Below are positions 37,139-45,877 of a DNA stretch of 64,000 bases, one piece after another. Position 1 is the stretch's first letter; every line of letters begins with the position of its first letter. A program made the translations under genes and the position numbers. Under the pieces are notes generated by a model, which did not search any database, was not told where the DNA came from, and saw only the letters and a program-made list of their open reading frames with translations. This DNA comes from Sphingobacterium sp. UBA7855. GTDB taxonomy: Bacteria > Bacteroidota > Bacteroidia > Sphingobacteriales > Sphingobacteriaceae. The DNA is taken from the NCBI GenBank assembly GCA_002500745.1, contig DLST01000010.1:1-64000 (forward strand), read 5' to 3'.

Positions 37139-38554
37139 ATGAGAATTGAAAATGAAAAAATCTCGTTGAGAGAGAAAATCGGATATGGCCTGGGAGATGC
37201 AGCGTCGTCCATGTTCTGGAAGCTGTTTGGTATGTACTTGATGTTTTTTTATACCGATATTTTTGGTATGGAGGCGAAAGCTGTTGGTACTATGTTTTTG
37301 ATCACCAGAGTTTGGGACTCGCTTTTCGATCCCATTATAGGTGTACTTGCAGACCGTACACGGAGCCGCTGGGGCAAGTTCAGACCATTTATCCTTTACG
37401 TTGCCATACCCTTTGGTTTGATCGGTGCAGCAACATTTTATACGCCTGATTTTTCGCATACCGGAAAAATTATCTATGCCTATCTGACTTATTCCTTGAT
37501 GATGATGGTGTATTCGGCAATCAACGTACCATACGCATCATTATTGGGTGTAATGAGTCCCTTTCCCAAAGTGCGTAATGTACTGGCTACCTTTCGGATG
37601 ACATTCGCCTATATTGGGAGTTTTGTTACCCTGCTTTTATTCAATCCATTAATAGATTTTTTCAGTAAGGCGGCAGCAGATCTTACGTCACTTCAGCATG
37701 GTTGGTTTATGGCTGCTCTCGTTATTGCTGCATTTTCAACGATACTTTTTTTGTTATGTTTTTATTGGACAAAGGAAAGGGTTGTAGAGGTGACGGCGCA
37801 TCACTCGACATTAAAGCAAGATATCGGAGACTTGCTAAAAAATGGTCCTTGGTGGATACTGCTGGGAGCCGGGGTGTCGGCGCTTGTTTTTAATTCCATT
37901 CGGGATGGAGCAACGCTGTACTACTTCAAGTATTATGTTGAGGAGCATCAAATCGACCGCATCATGATCTTTGAGGTACCATTTATATTAAGTGGACTTT
38001 ATTTGGCCCTTGGGCAAGCTGCTAATATATTAGGTGTTGTATTAGCAGCTCCAGTAAGTAATTGTATCGGAAAAAAAAGCACCTATATGATTGCCATGCT
38101 TATTGCTACGGTGGGAAGTATTGCCTTTTACTGGTTGGGCAAAGAAGATCTAATTCTTATATTTTTTCTTCAGGTACTCATCAGTATTTGCGCCGGGAGC
38201 GTATTTCCCTTGCTTTGGTCGATGTATGCCGACTGTGCAGATTATTCCGAACTACGTACAGGTAATAGGGCAACAGGTTTGATCTTTAGTTCTTCATCGA
38301 TGAGTCAGAAGCTCGGCTGGGCATTTGGGACGGCTCTGACAGGTTGGCTATTGGCCTATTATGGTTTTCAGGCCAATCAGCAGCAAAGTGAAGAAGCACT
38401 TCATGGTATTCGGATGTTCTTGAGTTTTTTCCCTGCAATCGGTACTGTATTATCCGTGTTGTTCATAAGTTTTTACCCTTTGAGCGAAAAACGGATGGAT
38501 CTGATCCTTAATGATCTAAAGAATAAAAGAGAGGCTGATCTTGAAAAAAAATAA
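37139..38554 (+). CDS. GPH-family sugar:cation symporter (mannobiose uptake)
   Basis: 471 residues from ATG MRIENEK. About 12 transmembrane segments; GPH signatures near the N-terminus (KIGYGLGDAASSMFWKLFG, RVWDSLFDPIIGVLADRTRS) and FPLLWSMYADCADYSE later. It carries the disaccharide from periplasm to cytoplasm, using an ion gradient. It lies between the phosphorylase and epimerase genes, which need its product inside the cell. Confidence 0.92.
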   Translation: MRIENEKISLREKIGYGLGDAASSMFWKLFGMYLMFFYTDIFGMEAKAVGTMFLITRVWDSLFDPIIGVLADRTRSRWGKFRPFILYVAIPFGLIGAATFYTPDFSHTGKIIYAYLTYSLMMMVYSAINVPYASLLGVMSPFPKVRNVLATFRMTFAYIGSFVTLLLFNPLIDFFSKAAADLTSLQHGWFMAALVIAAFSTILFLLCFYWTKERVVEVTAHHSTLKQDIGDLLKNGPWWILLGAGVSALVFNSIRDGATLYYFKYYVEEHQIDRIMIFEVPFILSGLYLALGQAANILGVVLAAPVSNCIGKKSTYMIAMLIATVGSIAFYWLGKEDLILIFFLQVLISICAGSVFPLLWSMYADCADYSELRTGNRATGLIFSSSSMSQKLGWAFGTALTGWLLAYYGFQANQQQSEEALHGIRMFLSFFPAIGTVLSVLFISFYPLSEKRMDLILNDLKNKREADLEKK

Positions 38555-38583
38555 GATGAAGCAACACATTTAGCTTGAATTAA

Positions 38584-39753
38584 ATGAATCGTTTTAGAGA
38601 AACACTTGAAAACAACATACTTCCATTTTGGAGTGAAAAAATGGTCGATCTGGAATTTGGCGGGTTTTACGGAAAGATGGATGGGCATAATCATTTGGTG
38701 CCCTATTCTAGCAAAGGAGCTGTTATGCATGCCAGGATCCTCTGGACGTTCTCTGCTGCCTACCGCCAATTTAACGATATATCCTATTTACGAATGGCCG
38801 AACGGGCTTACCAATACTTACGCGATAATTTTATCGATAAAGAATATGGCGGAGTTTATTGGGAGCTTGATTATCAGGGCAAGCCCCTAAATACAAAAAA
38901 ACAGACCTATGCACAGGGCTTTGCACTGTACGGCTTCTCGGAGTTTTACAGGGCTACAGGAACATCCGAAGCTTTGGAGTTATCAATAGATCTTTTTAAG
39001 TTGATCGAGCATACTTATGATGATGAGTATGGCGGATACTTGGAAGCATTTTCGCGCGACTGGTCACCGATAGCCGATATGCGGCTGAGTGAAAAAGACG
39101 AGAATCAGGTCAAAACCATGAATACCCATTTGCATATTCTTGAGCCCTATACCAATCTGCTACAGGTGTGGCCAGATGATCAATTAATTTCAGCCCAAAA
39201 GGGTCTGGTCGATCTTTTCGTCAGCAAAATCTATGATTCGCGTACAGGGCATCTCAATCTTTTTTTTGATCGGGAGTGGCACTCAACAACTGATACCATA
39301 TCATATGGTCATGATATTGAAGCAGCATGGCTTTTGTGGGAAGCTACTATCGTATTGAATATTCCCGCACTCTCCCAATCCATCAAAGATATTGTGATCA
39401 GCATTGGTCTCGCCGCTGTGGAGGGCATCCTTCCTGACGGAAGTATGGCTTACGAATTTAAAAATGGTCATTTAGATGACGAAAGACATTGGTGGGTACA
39501 GGCCGAGGCAGTAGTTGGTTATAGCTATCTGTCCAAAATTGTACCTGATTCCAAGTTTTTAGATTTAGCAGAAAATGCCTGGAACTTTATTCAGACAAAA
39601 CTTATTGATGTTCAATTTGGAGAATGGTACTGGAGTGTATTGCCCGATGGACAAATAAATCGTAACGATGATAAGGCAGGTTTCTGGAAATGCCCTTATC
39701 ATAACGGCCGGATGTGTTTAGAAATGTTTAGGTTTAATGACTACGTCTACTAA
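38584..39753 (+). CDS. AGE-family mannobiose/cellobiose 2-epimerase
   Basis: 389 residues, cytoplasmic, (alpha/alpha)6 barrel. Conserved active-site segments: MNTHLHILEPYTNLLQVW (His182, His184), SYGHDIEAAWLLWEA (His243) and HWWVQAEAVVGY (Trp303-Trp304, Glu308). It converts beta-1,4-mannobiose to mannosyl-glucose for the GH130 enzyme, the pathway described in B. fragilis. It ends the operon; repeat copy B begins ~290 bp later. Confidence 0.92.
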   Translation: MNRFRETLENNILPFWSEKMVDLEFGGFYGKMDGHNHLVPYSSKGAVMHARILWTFSAAYRQFNDISYLRMAERAYQYLRDNFIDKEYGGVYWELDYQGKPLNTKKQTYAQGFALYGFSEFYRATGTSEALELSIDLFKLIEHTYDDEYGGYLEAFSRDWSPIADMRLSEKDENQVKTMNTHLHILEPYTNLLQVWPDDQLISAQKGLVDLFVSKIYDSRTGHLNLFFDREWHSTTDTISYGHDIEAAWLLWEATIVLNIPALSQSIKDIVISIGLAAVEGILPDGSMAYEFKNGHLDDERHWWVQAEAVVGYSYLSKIVPDSKFLDLAENAWNFIQTKLIDVQFGEWYWSVLPDGQINRNDDKAGFWKCPYHNGRMCLEMFRFNDYVY

Positions 39754-40314
39754 AATTATGAAATAAATTTTTAGCTATCGGATATTTATTTTAAATTAAT
39801 CTTTGCACTTGTGGCTAGAATGTATGTCAATTCAGTGATTGGGAAAAAGAAGCTTTATAAGTTATTTTTCTTTCTAAACTGCATTGTTCTCGATTCTATT
39901 ACCAACTATCTAATATCAAAGGGCGATTACAAAAGAGAATATAATAGCATCATAGTTACTCTAAAAGAATGTTACTGACGTAGCGTTTAAATATAATTTT
40001 GATGATCAATATTAAATATTGTAATGTCAATTCAAGTATTTGTATGCCGAATCCTTAAGGAGATATCGAACTCAGGAAAAATGGTAGGAGAGTGGCTACA
40101 AACCTTATTTTTTGCGTCATCGATAACCAAAGACTAAATATTTTTATTAAAATTTTCGAACTCTAAATGAACGTGCTTTAATAGATTGGTTCATAGTTTT
40201 TTATGGGTATAAAAAAAGGAGACACTTTCTGTTAAGTGTCTCCTTAAGTGGGGTCACGAGAGCTCAATAGAACCTTTAGTACCTTTATTACAGTTTATTA
40301 AGAAGATAAAAATA

Positions 40315-40366
40315 GGCAAATAGAATTATATAGGATTTACTATATAATTCTATTTGCCTGTTTTTG
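40315..40366 (+). terminator. Long perfect hairpin in repeat B
   Basis: An 18-bp perfect inverted repeat, GGCAAATAGAATTATATA and its complement, with an 8-nt loop, followed by TGTTTTTGTTT. It acts as a plus-strand terminator. A degraded form occurs in copy C, and only the left arm in copy A. Confidence 0.75.
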
Positions 40367-40386
40367 TTTATCTAAATTTTAATGTA

Positions 40387-40533
40387 ATGAAAAATGTAAT
40401 TTTGTTGTTTGTTATCAATATAGTTGTGGTCATCGGTTTCTTTGCTGCGCTAAGTATGAAAACTCCGTGGGTTGGCTTTGCTATTGCTTTCAGTGTATGG
40501 TTTATATACTTGTGGAAAAGTACAAATACATGA
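40387..40533 (+). CDS. Small two-helix membrane protein
   Basis: 48 residues: MKNVILLFVINIVVVIGFFA, then MKTPWVGFAIAFSVWFIYLW. It has two transmembrane helices with a short basic tail. A decayed version of the same gene lies in copy C (from 52536), so it is a conserved part of the mobile module. A toxin of the small hydrophobic type is one possibility; nothing shows it. Confidence 0.5.
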   Translation: MKNVILLFVINIVVVIGFFAALSMKTPWVGFAIAFSVWFIYLWKSTNT

Positions 40534-40535
40534 GA

Positions 40536-40876
40536 TTAAAATTCAAATGCGATTACTATTTCGCTATTTTTCCTTTTTATGATTTGATTTCTTCCCTTAA
40601 AAATATTTAAGAAGTATTACAATACAAATATTAGCATTTAAAAAAGTGAAAATATCCTCGACCAAATTTGTCTTATAATTCTCATAGTATTCCACCTAAT
40701 TGAAGTCTTGAAGTTTTCTTTTTTGATAATATTGAATTAATTCAGTTATATCGTATGGCAACTTATCAAATAAATAAGTGAGAAAATAATTAAATTCAGT
40801 TTGCTTGTATAGTCTTCTGTGAGATTGAAAATAAATTTTGCTTAATTTGGTTACTGCTTAATAAACGGATTATTAT
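40536..40876. other. Intergenic, AT-rich
   Basis: About 340 bp between repeat B and the next gene. No gene or clear site seen; it should hold the promoter of the gene at 40877. Confidence 0.35.
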
Positions 40877-41944
40877 ATGTCGATTTATCAGAATAACGAT
40901 TGTTTCGGGAGAAATATTGTTAAGTCATATGCGGTTACGCAGGAAGTTGAGGCGTCCTTTAAATTTATTGAGTCGGGTATTTTAAACCTACAGGCTCAAA
41001 AGTTTGCTGTATTAAATAACCATGTAACATTACAGTTATTGGCAGCAGGATTTGAACGTTTATTAAAAATCCTCCTTCTATTGAAAGAAAAAGAATTGAA
41101 TGGTGACTTCCCAGAGCTTGAATTGGCAAAAAAACAATTTAATAAATACAACGGTGGTCATGGAATTGGAAAGATGTTAGATGAACTATTGGAATATTCC
41201 GAAGGTGTAGAGGAAATGAAGAATATTCCTATGATCGAAGAGGATATAAGGTTTCTTAAAGAAGATGAAAAATTTACAATCCTAATAGATATTTTAACGG
41301 AGTTTGCAATATCTCAAAGATATTTCTATATCGATACTATCGTACTTAACAAGGAAAATACCGCATCGAATCCATTTGAGAAATTCACCTCATTCGTCTA
41401 TAGTTTCAACAAAAATATTGATACCGATAATTTATCTTATGAAGAAGAAGATAAGCTAGCTATAAAGAATTCCATAATATGTATCGAAATGGGAGTTAGA
41501 GCTATCAGTAGGTTTTTTACACATGGCTTAGGAGATTTGGGAAGGCAATATTATGGAGATTTTTCAAGCTTTATCCTGCTCAAAGAAAAAGATTTGGGTT
41601 CATTGGACTATACAAAGAGCCGAGTAGCCCCTCATCAACTTTATGTGCCCATGTCAAAATATTCGTTAAAGTTTCTTGGTTTAAAAATGGATTCAAAATC
41701 TAAGTTAATTGTTTCATCAGAATATGAAGACTGGCCATTTTCAGTTGGCTCTATAAAAGTTTACTTTACGGGCAGCCGATACTATTTTGCTGAAATCGGT
41801 AATAAAATTTTTGCTTTGACGGGAGCTACCAGTAGAGATTATGAAATTCCGACATATTTTAAAAGTAAAAAGTTAAAGCCAAAAGGGTACGCGTTATTTC
41901 TATTGGAAGAGGCAAAGAAACTAAATCCAAAAGAACCCCTTTGA
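40877..41944 (+). CDS. Unknown protein with helical N-terminal half
   Basis: 355 residues, soluble. The N-terminal ~190 residues are strongly helical (KFAVLNNHVTLQLLAAGFER, LLKILLLLKEKEL) with a GGHGIGKMLDELL segment, resembling HEPN/AbiV-type helical bundles. The C-terminal ~120 residues are beta-rich (SIKVYFTGSRYYFAEIGNKI). No clear Rx4-6H motif is visible. It is the first gene of the B-C cargo segment, whose other members look defence-related. Confidence 0.5.
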   Translation: MSIYQNNDCFGRNIVKSYAVTQEVEASFKFIESGILNLQAQKFAVLNNHVTLQLLAAGFERLLKILLLLKEKELNGDFPELELAKKQFNKYNGGHGIGKMLDELLEYSEGVEEMKNIPMIEEDIRFLKEDEKFTILIDILTEFAISQRYFYIDTIVLNKENTASNPFEKFTSFVYSFNKNIDTDNLSYEEEDKLAIKNSIICIEMGVRAISRFFTHGLGDLGRQYYGDFSSFILLKEKDLGSLDYTKSRVAPHQLYVPMSKYSLKFLGLKMDSKSKLIVSSEYEDWPFSVGSIKVYFTGSRYYFAEIGNKIFALTGATSRDYEIPTYFKSKKLKPKGYALFLLEEAKKLNPKEPL

Positions 41945-42150
41945 TGCTATTGGTTCAGATTGGTATATTCAGGAATATAGACATTTAGAAATCTTAGCCA
42001 TTATTATACAAAGATTTTTTTTGCAATGCTTTAATATAACGAGCTTTTATTTCTAGGTGCTTTTTTTTGAACCTGTGATGCTTTTAAAAATTCTAGAACA
42101 AATGATATAACAGATATAAGTCGTACCCGATAATCAATATATTTTCAATT

Positions 42151-42963
42151 TTATGAATTGCCAAATGGGACAAAAAAATAAAAAATATTAGCTTCTTCCG
42201 GCATATTATTCTTGCGACAATAACATAGATATGCCATATATGCTATTTGCGAGTATAAGTCAAGAAGTTTAATAAATGAAGAGCCCTTTAATTGAATATA
42301 ACCGATTTCATAATTTATTGAATAACAAAAATTTTCTTTTTGTAAGGCGCCGTAAAATTGAAGGTTTTTAAATTTTTTACCCTCCTTAATTTTTTTATTG
42401 AATTCAATGAAATCATTTTCTAATGCTTGCACTAAACCTCCATTATGAGTGATACAGTTTCTAAATAGCCTAAGATTATGCAGTATCAATATGGTGGGTG
42501 TTTTAAGGAGCTTTTTGTTATCTATAGCCACTAATTGCTCTTGGAATTCAATGTCGAATTCGTTAATAATATTGATGCTTTTGCTACTATTTGTCCCTAA
42601 TAAAGTTTTTAAAAATACACAGATGTGCTCGAAAACAGGTACACTCAATTGACAATAAATACTAGAAAGAAATTCTATCGATAATTTCGTTTTATTTGTC
42701 TCATCAATCACTATTTGGCGCCCAGAACTTCCTTTTTTTGCCCATTTTATTTCAGTATCCGACCTTCCCAGAAGTTTATTGAAAAAATCAACCTGTTCTT
42801 TTTCCGATTGAATATCGACATTGAAAGGATCTGTGAAAATATGGGGGGAATAACTCAGTTTGGTACTATCCAGCCAATTATCATTGATAGATTGAGCAGA
42901 TTTTTGGATCGTTAGGACTTTAAGAAAAAATTCATTTAAAGATTGAGTCGCGTTGCTTGCCAT
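42151..42963 (-). CDS. HEPN-like protein with RNxxxH motif
   Basis: 270 residues from ATG MASNATQ; upstream in-frame ATGs would overlap the divergent gene and are rejected. Mostly helical. LRLFRNCITHNGG (Arg168, Asn169, His173) fits the Rx4-6H catalytic motif of HEPN ribonucleases, with the common Asn after Arg. Such domains act in toxin-antitoxin and abortive infection systems by cutting RNA. It is divergent from a PD-(D/E)XK gene, ~70 bp apart, so the two may share control. Confidence 0.55.
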   Translation of the reverse strand: MASNATQSLNEFFLKVLTIQKSAQSINDNWLDSTKLSYSPHIFTDPFNVDIQSEKEQVDFFNKLLGRSDTEIKWAKKGSSGRQIVIDETNKTKLSIEFLSSIYCQLSVPVFEHICVFLKTLLGTNSSKSINIINEFDIEFQEQLVAIDNKKLLKTPTILILHNLRLFRNCITHNGGLVQALENDFIEFNKKIKEGKKFKNLQFYGALQKENFCYSINYEIGYIQLKGSSFIKLLDLYSQIAYMAYLCYCRKNNMPEEANIFYFFVPFGNS

Positions 42964-43031
42964 AACATGGAAATAGGTTCTACCGTCAAAAATAACGATT
43001 TCAGTTAGAATGATTGTGTATATTAGGAAAT

Positions 43032-44093
43032 ATGACAGACCGTATGCTTTTTGACGATAAAGAGAGAGTAGAAACACGTCCTTCAAACGGAAATGAAAAT
43101 ACGTTCGACTATTTCAATAATAGTGGCCGTAAGGAGATAATTCCAGTTCGGGAGGTAATGGAGAACTGGTTTAGGATGTATCCCGATTCAGAGAAAGAAG
43201 AAATGAAAAAAAGAGTTAAAGCAGATTTTGGCCCCGCTTTCTATGAACTTGGAATGTATTCTTATTTTAAAAACATGGGTTATGATATTTTTATACACCC
43301 AACAGTTCCAAATTCATCTAAACGACCAGACTTTTTAGTTGTTAAAAACGATCATGACTTTTATGTGGAAATAAAAGAAATGAGAATGTTATCTGATGCT
43401 GAAAGGCTAAAAGAAAGACGTTTAAATACGCTAACAGATTCAATGAATTTGGTCGATTGTACATACTTTATGCTTTGCATTGAAAGTATCAGATTCAAAT
43501 CAGGAAACCAACCAAGTGGAAAGAAAATCATTAAACACTTTGACGATTTAATCGAAACTTATGACCCAGATGTATATAGGGAAATGCTCGAAAAAGAGGG
43601 GTTTAGATTTATGCCAGAATTGAAGTATGATGATAACGACGTCTCCATTAAAGTGAAATTAATGCCGAAGGCTCCACACCTGAGAGGAAAAAGAGGTCGA
43701 GCTATTGCCAGTTATGGGGCGTATACAAAGATTGGTGGTGACGAGGAAATGATCAAAAGTGCTATTCAAACAAAAGCAACACGATATGGAGAATTGGACA
43801 TGCCATTTCTTATCTGTCTAAATTATCCAAGTAACTTACTTCATAAAGAAGATATAAATATTGCATTATATGGGAATGATGGAATTTTCGGGGCAGAAAA
43901 TAACCCAAGGAATACAAGGATGTCCGCTGTTCTAATCACTACATTCACGGTGTCTGGCCTTCTGAATACAAATTTGTATTACCATGAGAACCCATTTGCA
44001 AAAAATAAAATTGATTTTTTGCCATTTACAGATCTGATAAAAGGTTTGAATCTTACAGATCGATACGTTCAAGAATTTGGTTCGGAATTATAA
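43032..44093 (+). CDS. PD-(D/E)XK nuclease-like protein
   Basis: 353 residues from ATG MTDRML. Residues 66-116 hold an endonuclease core: FYELGMYSYFKNMGYDIFIH (Glu72), SKRPDFLVV (Asp100) and FYVEIKEM (Glu113, Lys115). This matches the E...PD...ExK order of restriction-endonuclease-like folds. The C-terminal half is unassigned. It ends 6 bp inside the convergent AlbA_2 gene. Function as a DNA-targeting effector is plausible but inferred. Confidence 0.65.
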   Translation: MTDRMLFDDKERVETRPSNGNENTFDYFNNSGRKEIIPVREVMENWFRMYPDSEKEEMKKRVKADFGPAFYELGMYSYFKNMGYDIFIHPTVPNSSKRPDFLVVKNDHDFYVEIKEMRMLSDAERLKERRLNTLTDSMNLVDCTYFMLCIESIRFKSGNQPSGKKIIKHFDDLIETYDPDVYREMLEKEGFRFMPELKYDDNDVSIKVKLMPKAPHLRGKRGRAIASYGAYTKIGGDEEMIKSAIQTKATRYGELDMPFLICLNYPSNLLHKEDINIALYGNDGIFGAENNPRNTRMSAVLITTFTVSGLLNTNLYYHENPFAKNKIDFLPFTDLIKGLNLTDRYVQEFGSEL

Positions 44094-45140
44094 GTCCCGA
44101 GGGTCTAAAATCTCCTGAATTTGGTCTTCCGAAAAACTATAGTTAAAGGTTTTTGGCCCATTAGGGAACTCATTGCTTCGTACAATGAGTTCAATTTTTA
44201 TTTCCGACGGTCTTGAAAAAACTAAAGCAATTTGGTCATTGAAAATATCAGTTTCTACTCCTTTTTGCTTAACACGAACAGCCGTATGTGTGCCCTTTTT
44301 TGGAGTAATCTCATAAATAGAATAGGAAGCATGTTTTGTAAACTCTAGATTTAAATCTACACGTAAAAATGGAGAATACATATTGTCTAGATAAGGAGTA
44401 TTGGAAAACATGCTTTTCTCACGTTTATCCTTATGATATTTCTCTTCAATGTCTTGTGTACATAGAGCCGTAACACCCCTATTATTGTAAATTTTAGCTT
44501 CAACATCCAGATCAATAGAGGAGTTAGAAAGATTTATCACATCAACTCGTAGATGCTTTATATAACCAGTATATCCTATCTCTGAGAATTTAAATCCACC
44601 AAGTGTTATTTCAAATTCTATTTCATCGCTACGATCTTTAATGCTAAAACGTTCTGTATAGATTTTTTCAAAATCATCTCGTTTTAATTCGCGCGTTGAA
44701 GTTCCTGTTCTAACGAATCCTGAACCTATTTTGTACTGATTTCCCTTTGGCTGAATATCCTTATATTCTTTCTTAAATAAATATGGTCTCTTATTATTGT
44801 TAAACAACCTAAAATAAGCCAATCGGTTGCCTTCATGTATAATCTCTCTGTACTCAAAATTGATTTCAGGTTCTATATATTGATTTAAGAATTGCTGATA
44901 CGACGCCTGGTCGTGTAAATTATCAATAGATTTAAAACTCACTGCAATACCATTTTCTTCTTCAGCTCCTATGATAATAAATTTATCCTCTTTGCTGATG
45001 AGATTTGCAAATGCACACATATCTTTTAAAAATTCTCCTTTCTTAATATTCCCTTTTTCGATAGGGTACTGCTCAAGCTTAAAATCAAGCTTAGTGTTTT
45101 CGCTTTCGTTTTCAATCAGGTTAACAATGGTTTCTTTCAT
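44088..45140 (-). CDS. AlbA_2 (Schlafen-type) domain protein
   Basis: 350 residues. The N-terminal ~130 residues fit the AlbA_2/Schlafen AlbA domain: ENTKLDFKLEQ, FLKDMCAFANLISKEDKFII and IIGAEEENGIAVSF. Next comes GSGFVRTGTSTRELKRDDFE. The C-terminal ~180 residues are beta-rich and unassigned. AlbA_2 proteins are frequent in defence and accessory islands and may bind nucleic acids. It is convergent with, and overlaps by 6 bp, the PD-(D/E)XK gene. Confidence 0.72.
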   Translation of the reverse strand: MKETIVNLIENESENTKLDFKLEQYPIEKGNIKKGEFLKDMCAFANLISKEDKFIIIGAEEENGIAVSFKSIDNLHDQASYQQFLNQYIEPEINFEYREIIHEGNRLAYFRLFNNNKRPYLFKKEYKDIQPKGNQYKIGSGFVRTGTSTRELKRDDFEKIYTERFSIKDRSDEIEFEITLGGFKFSEIGYTGYIKHLRVDVINLSNSSIDLDVEAKIYNNRGVTALCTQDIEEKYHKDKREKSMFSNTPYLDNMYSPFLRVDLNLEFTKHASYSIYEITPKKGTHTAVRVKQKGVETDIFNDQIALVFSRPSEIKIELIVRSNEFPNGPKTFNYSFSEDQIQEILDPRDL

Positions 45141-45237
45141 AGCTTTTCTATTCCTAATAAATTTACGATTTTTATGTCATTGTTAGCCCTGAACTGAAAG
45201 GTCGAAATGAGTATATTTGTTTAAAATACTCTATACT

Positions 45238-45837
45238 ATGTTTGGTAACCAACAAAACGACAAAATTAGAATTATCAAAGCTAATACGGGCGAAATTTCA
45301 ACAGAGATAAAAGCACGTGTAGATTCTAGGAATAATATAATTTATATTTATTTTCAACATCTTCCGGTAAATTGGTATGTGGAAGATGGTGATTATCTGG
45401 AAAGAGACTTGCCAGGAGATAGAATTGAGAAATTTACCATAAAAAATAACGGTTATCAACCTGCTGGAAAGATTTCTCCCGAAAGATATGAATGTATTGT
45501 TACTAAAGGAGATACTTTCGATAGAGAAGCATATTCATCTATAACTTATAATCTACACGGTGATAATTCCAGAGTATATAATAATTCAGTAGATAATTCT
45601 AGCAATATCATATCATCCGATAACGGTTCAGAAGTTTTTATTTTATTGAATAAAATAATTGATGAGCAGCTTTCTAGCAATTCAGTGTTACTAAATTTAG
45701 TTAAGGACATGGAGCAAAGTCATAAAGATAAAAGCTTTGTTAGCCTTGAAACATATCAGAAGTTTATTGCGCAAGCAGCCAATCACATGACTTTGTTCTC
45801 GCCGTTTATACCTGCTCTAACTGAAATGCTTAAATAA
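45238..45837 (+). CDS. Hypothetical protein with DNS-rich linker
   Basis: 199 residues from ATG MFGNQQN. An N-terminal beta-rich part (~1-105) leads to the Asn/Ser/Asp-rich segment GDNSRVYNNSVDNSSN, and then to a helical end (IIDEQLSSNSVLLNLVKDME). The middle segment resembles the linker seen in several phage/defence-island proteins of Bacteroidota. No function is recognised. It is divergent from the AlbA_2 gene. Confidence 0.5.
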   Translation: MFGNQQNDKIRIIKANTGEISTEIKARVDSRNNIIYIYFQHLPVNWYVEDGDYLERDLPGDRIEKFTIKNNGYQPAGKISPERYECIVTKGDTFDREAYSSITYNLHGDNSRVYNNSVDNSSNIISSDNGSEVFILLNKIIDEQLSSNSVLLNLVKDMEQSHKDKSFVSLETYQKFIAQAANHMTLFSPFIPALTEMLK

Positions 45838-45877
45838 CTTTTTTGTTATTAAAGAAATATATTAGAGTAAGAAGGTA

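Larger units (their letters stand above)
40042..40535 (+). repeat. Recombinase-downstream repeat, copy B
   Basis: This starts with the 3' end of a decayed small-gene copy (TATGCCGAATCCTTAAGGAG) and follows copy A for ~290 bp, including the GGAGACACTT hairpin (40218-40243). It then continues into a second hairpin and a small membrane-protein gene, a part shared with copy C but not A. No recombinase precedes it, so the module upstream was deleted. Confidence 0.85.

Noticed and set aside
43014..43086. Longer starts making the 42151 and 43032 genes overlap head to head
   Set aside because: The extra residues are hydrophobic or low-quality, and the later ATGs leave a normal ~70-bp divergent promoter.
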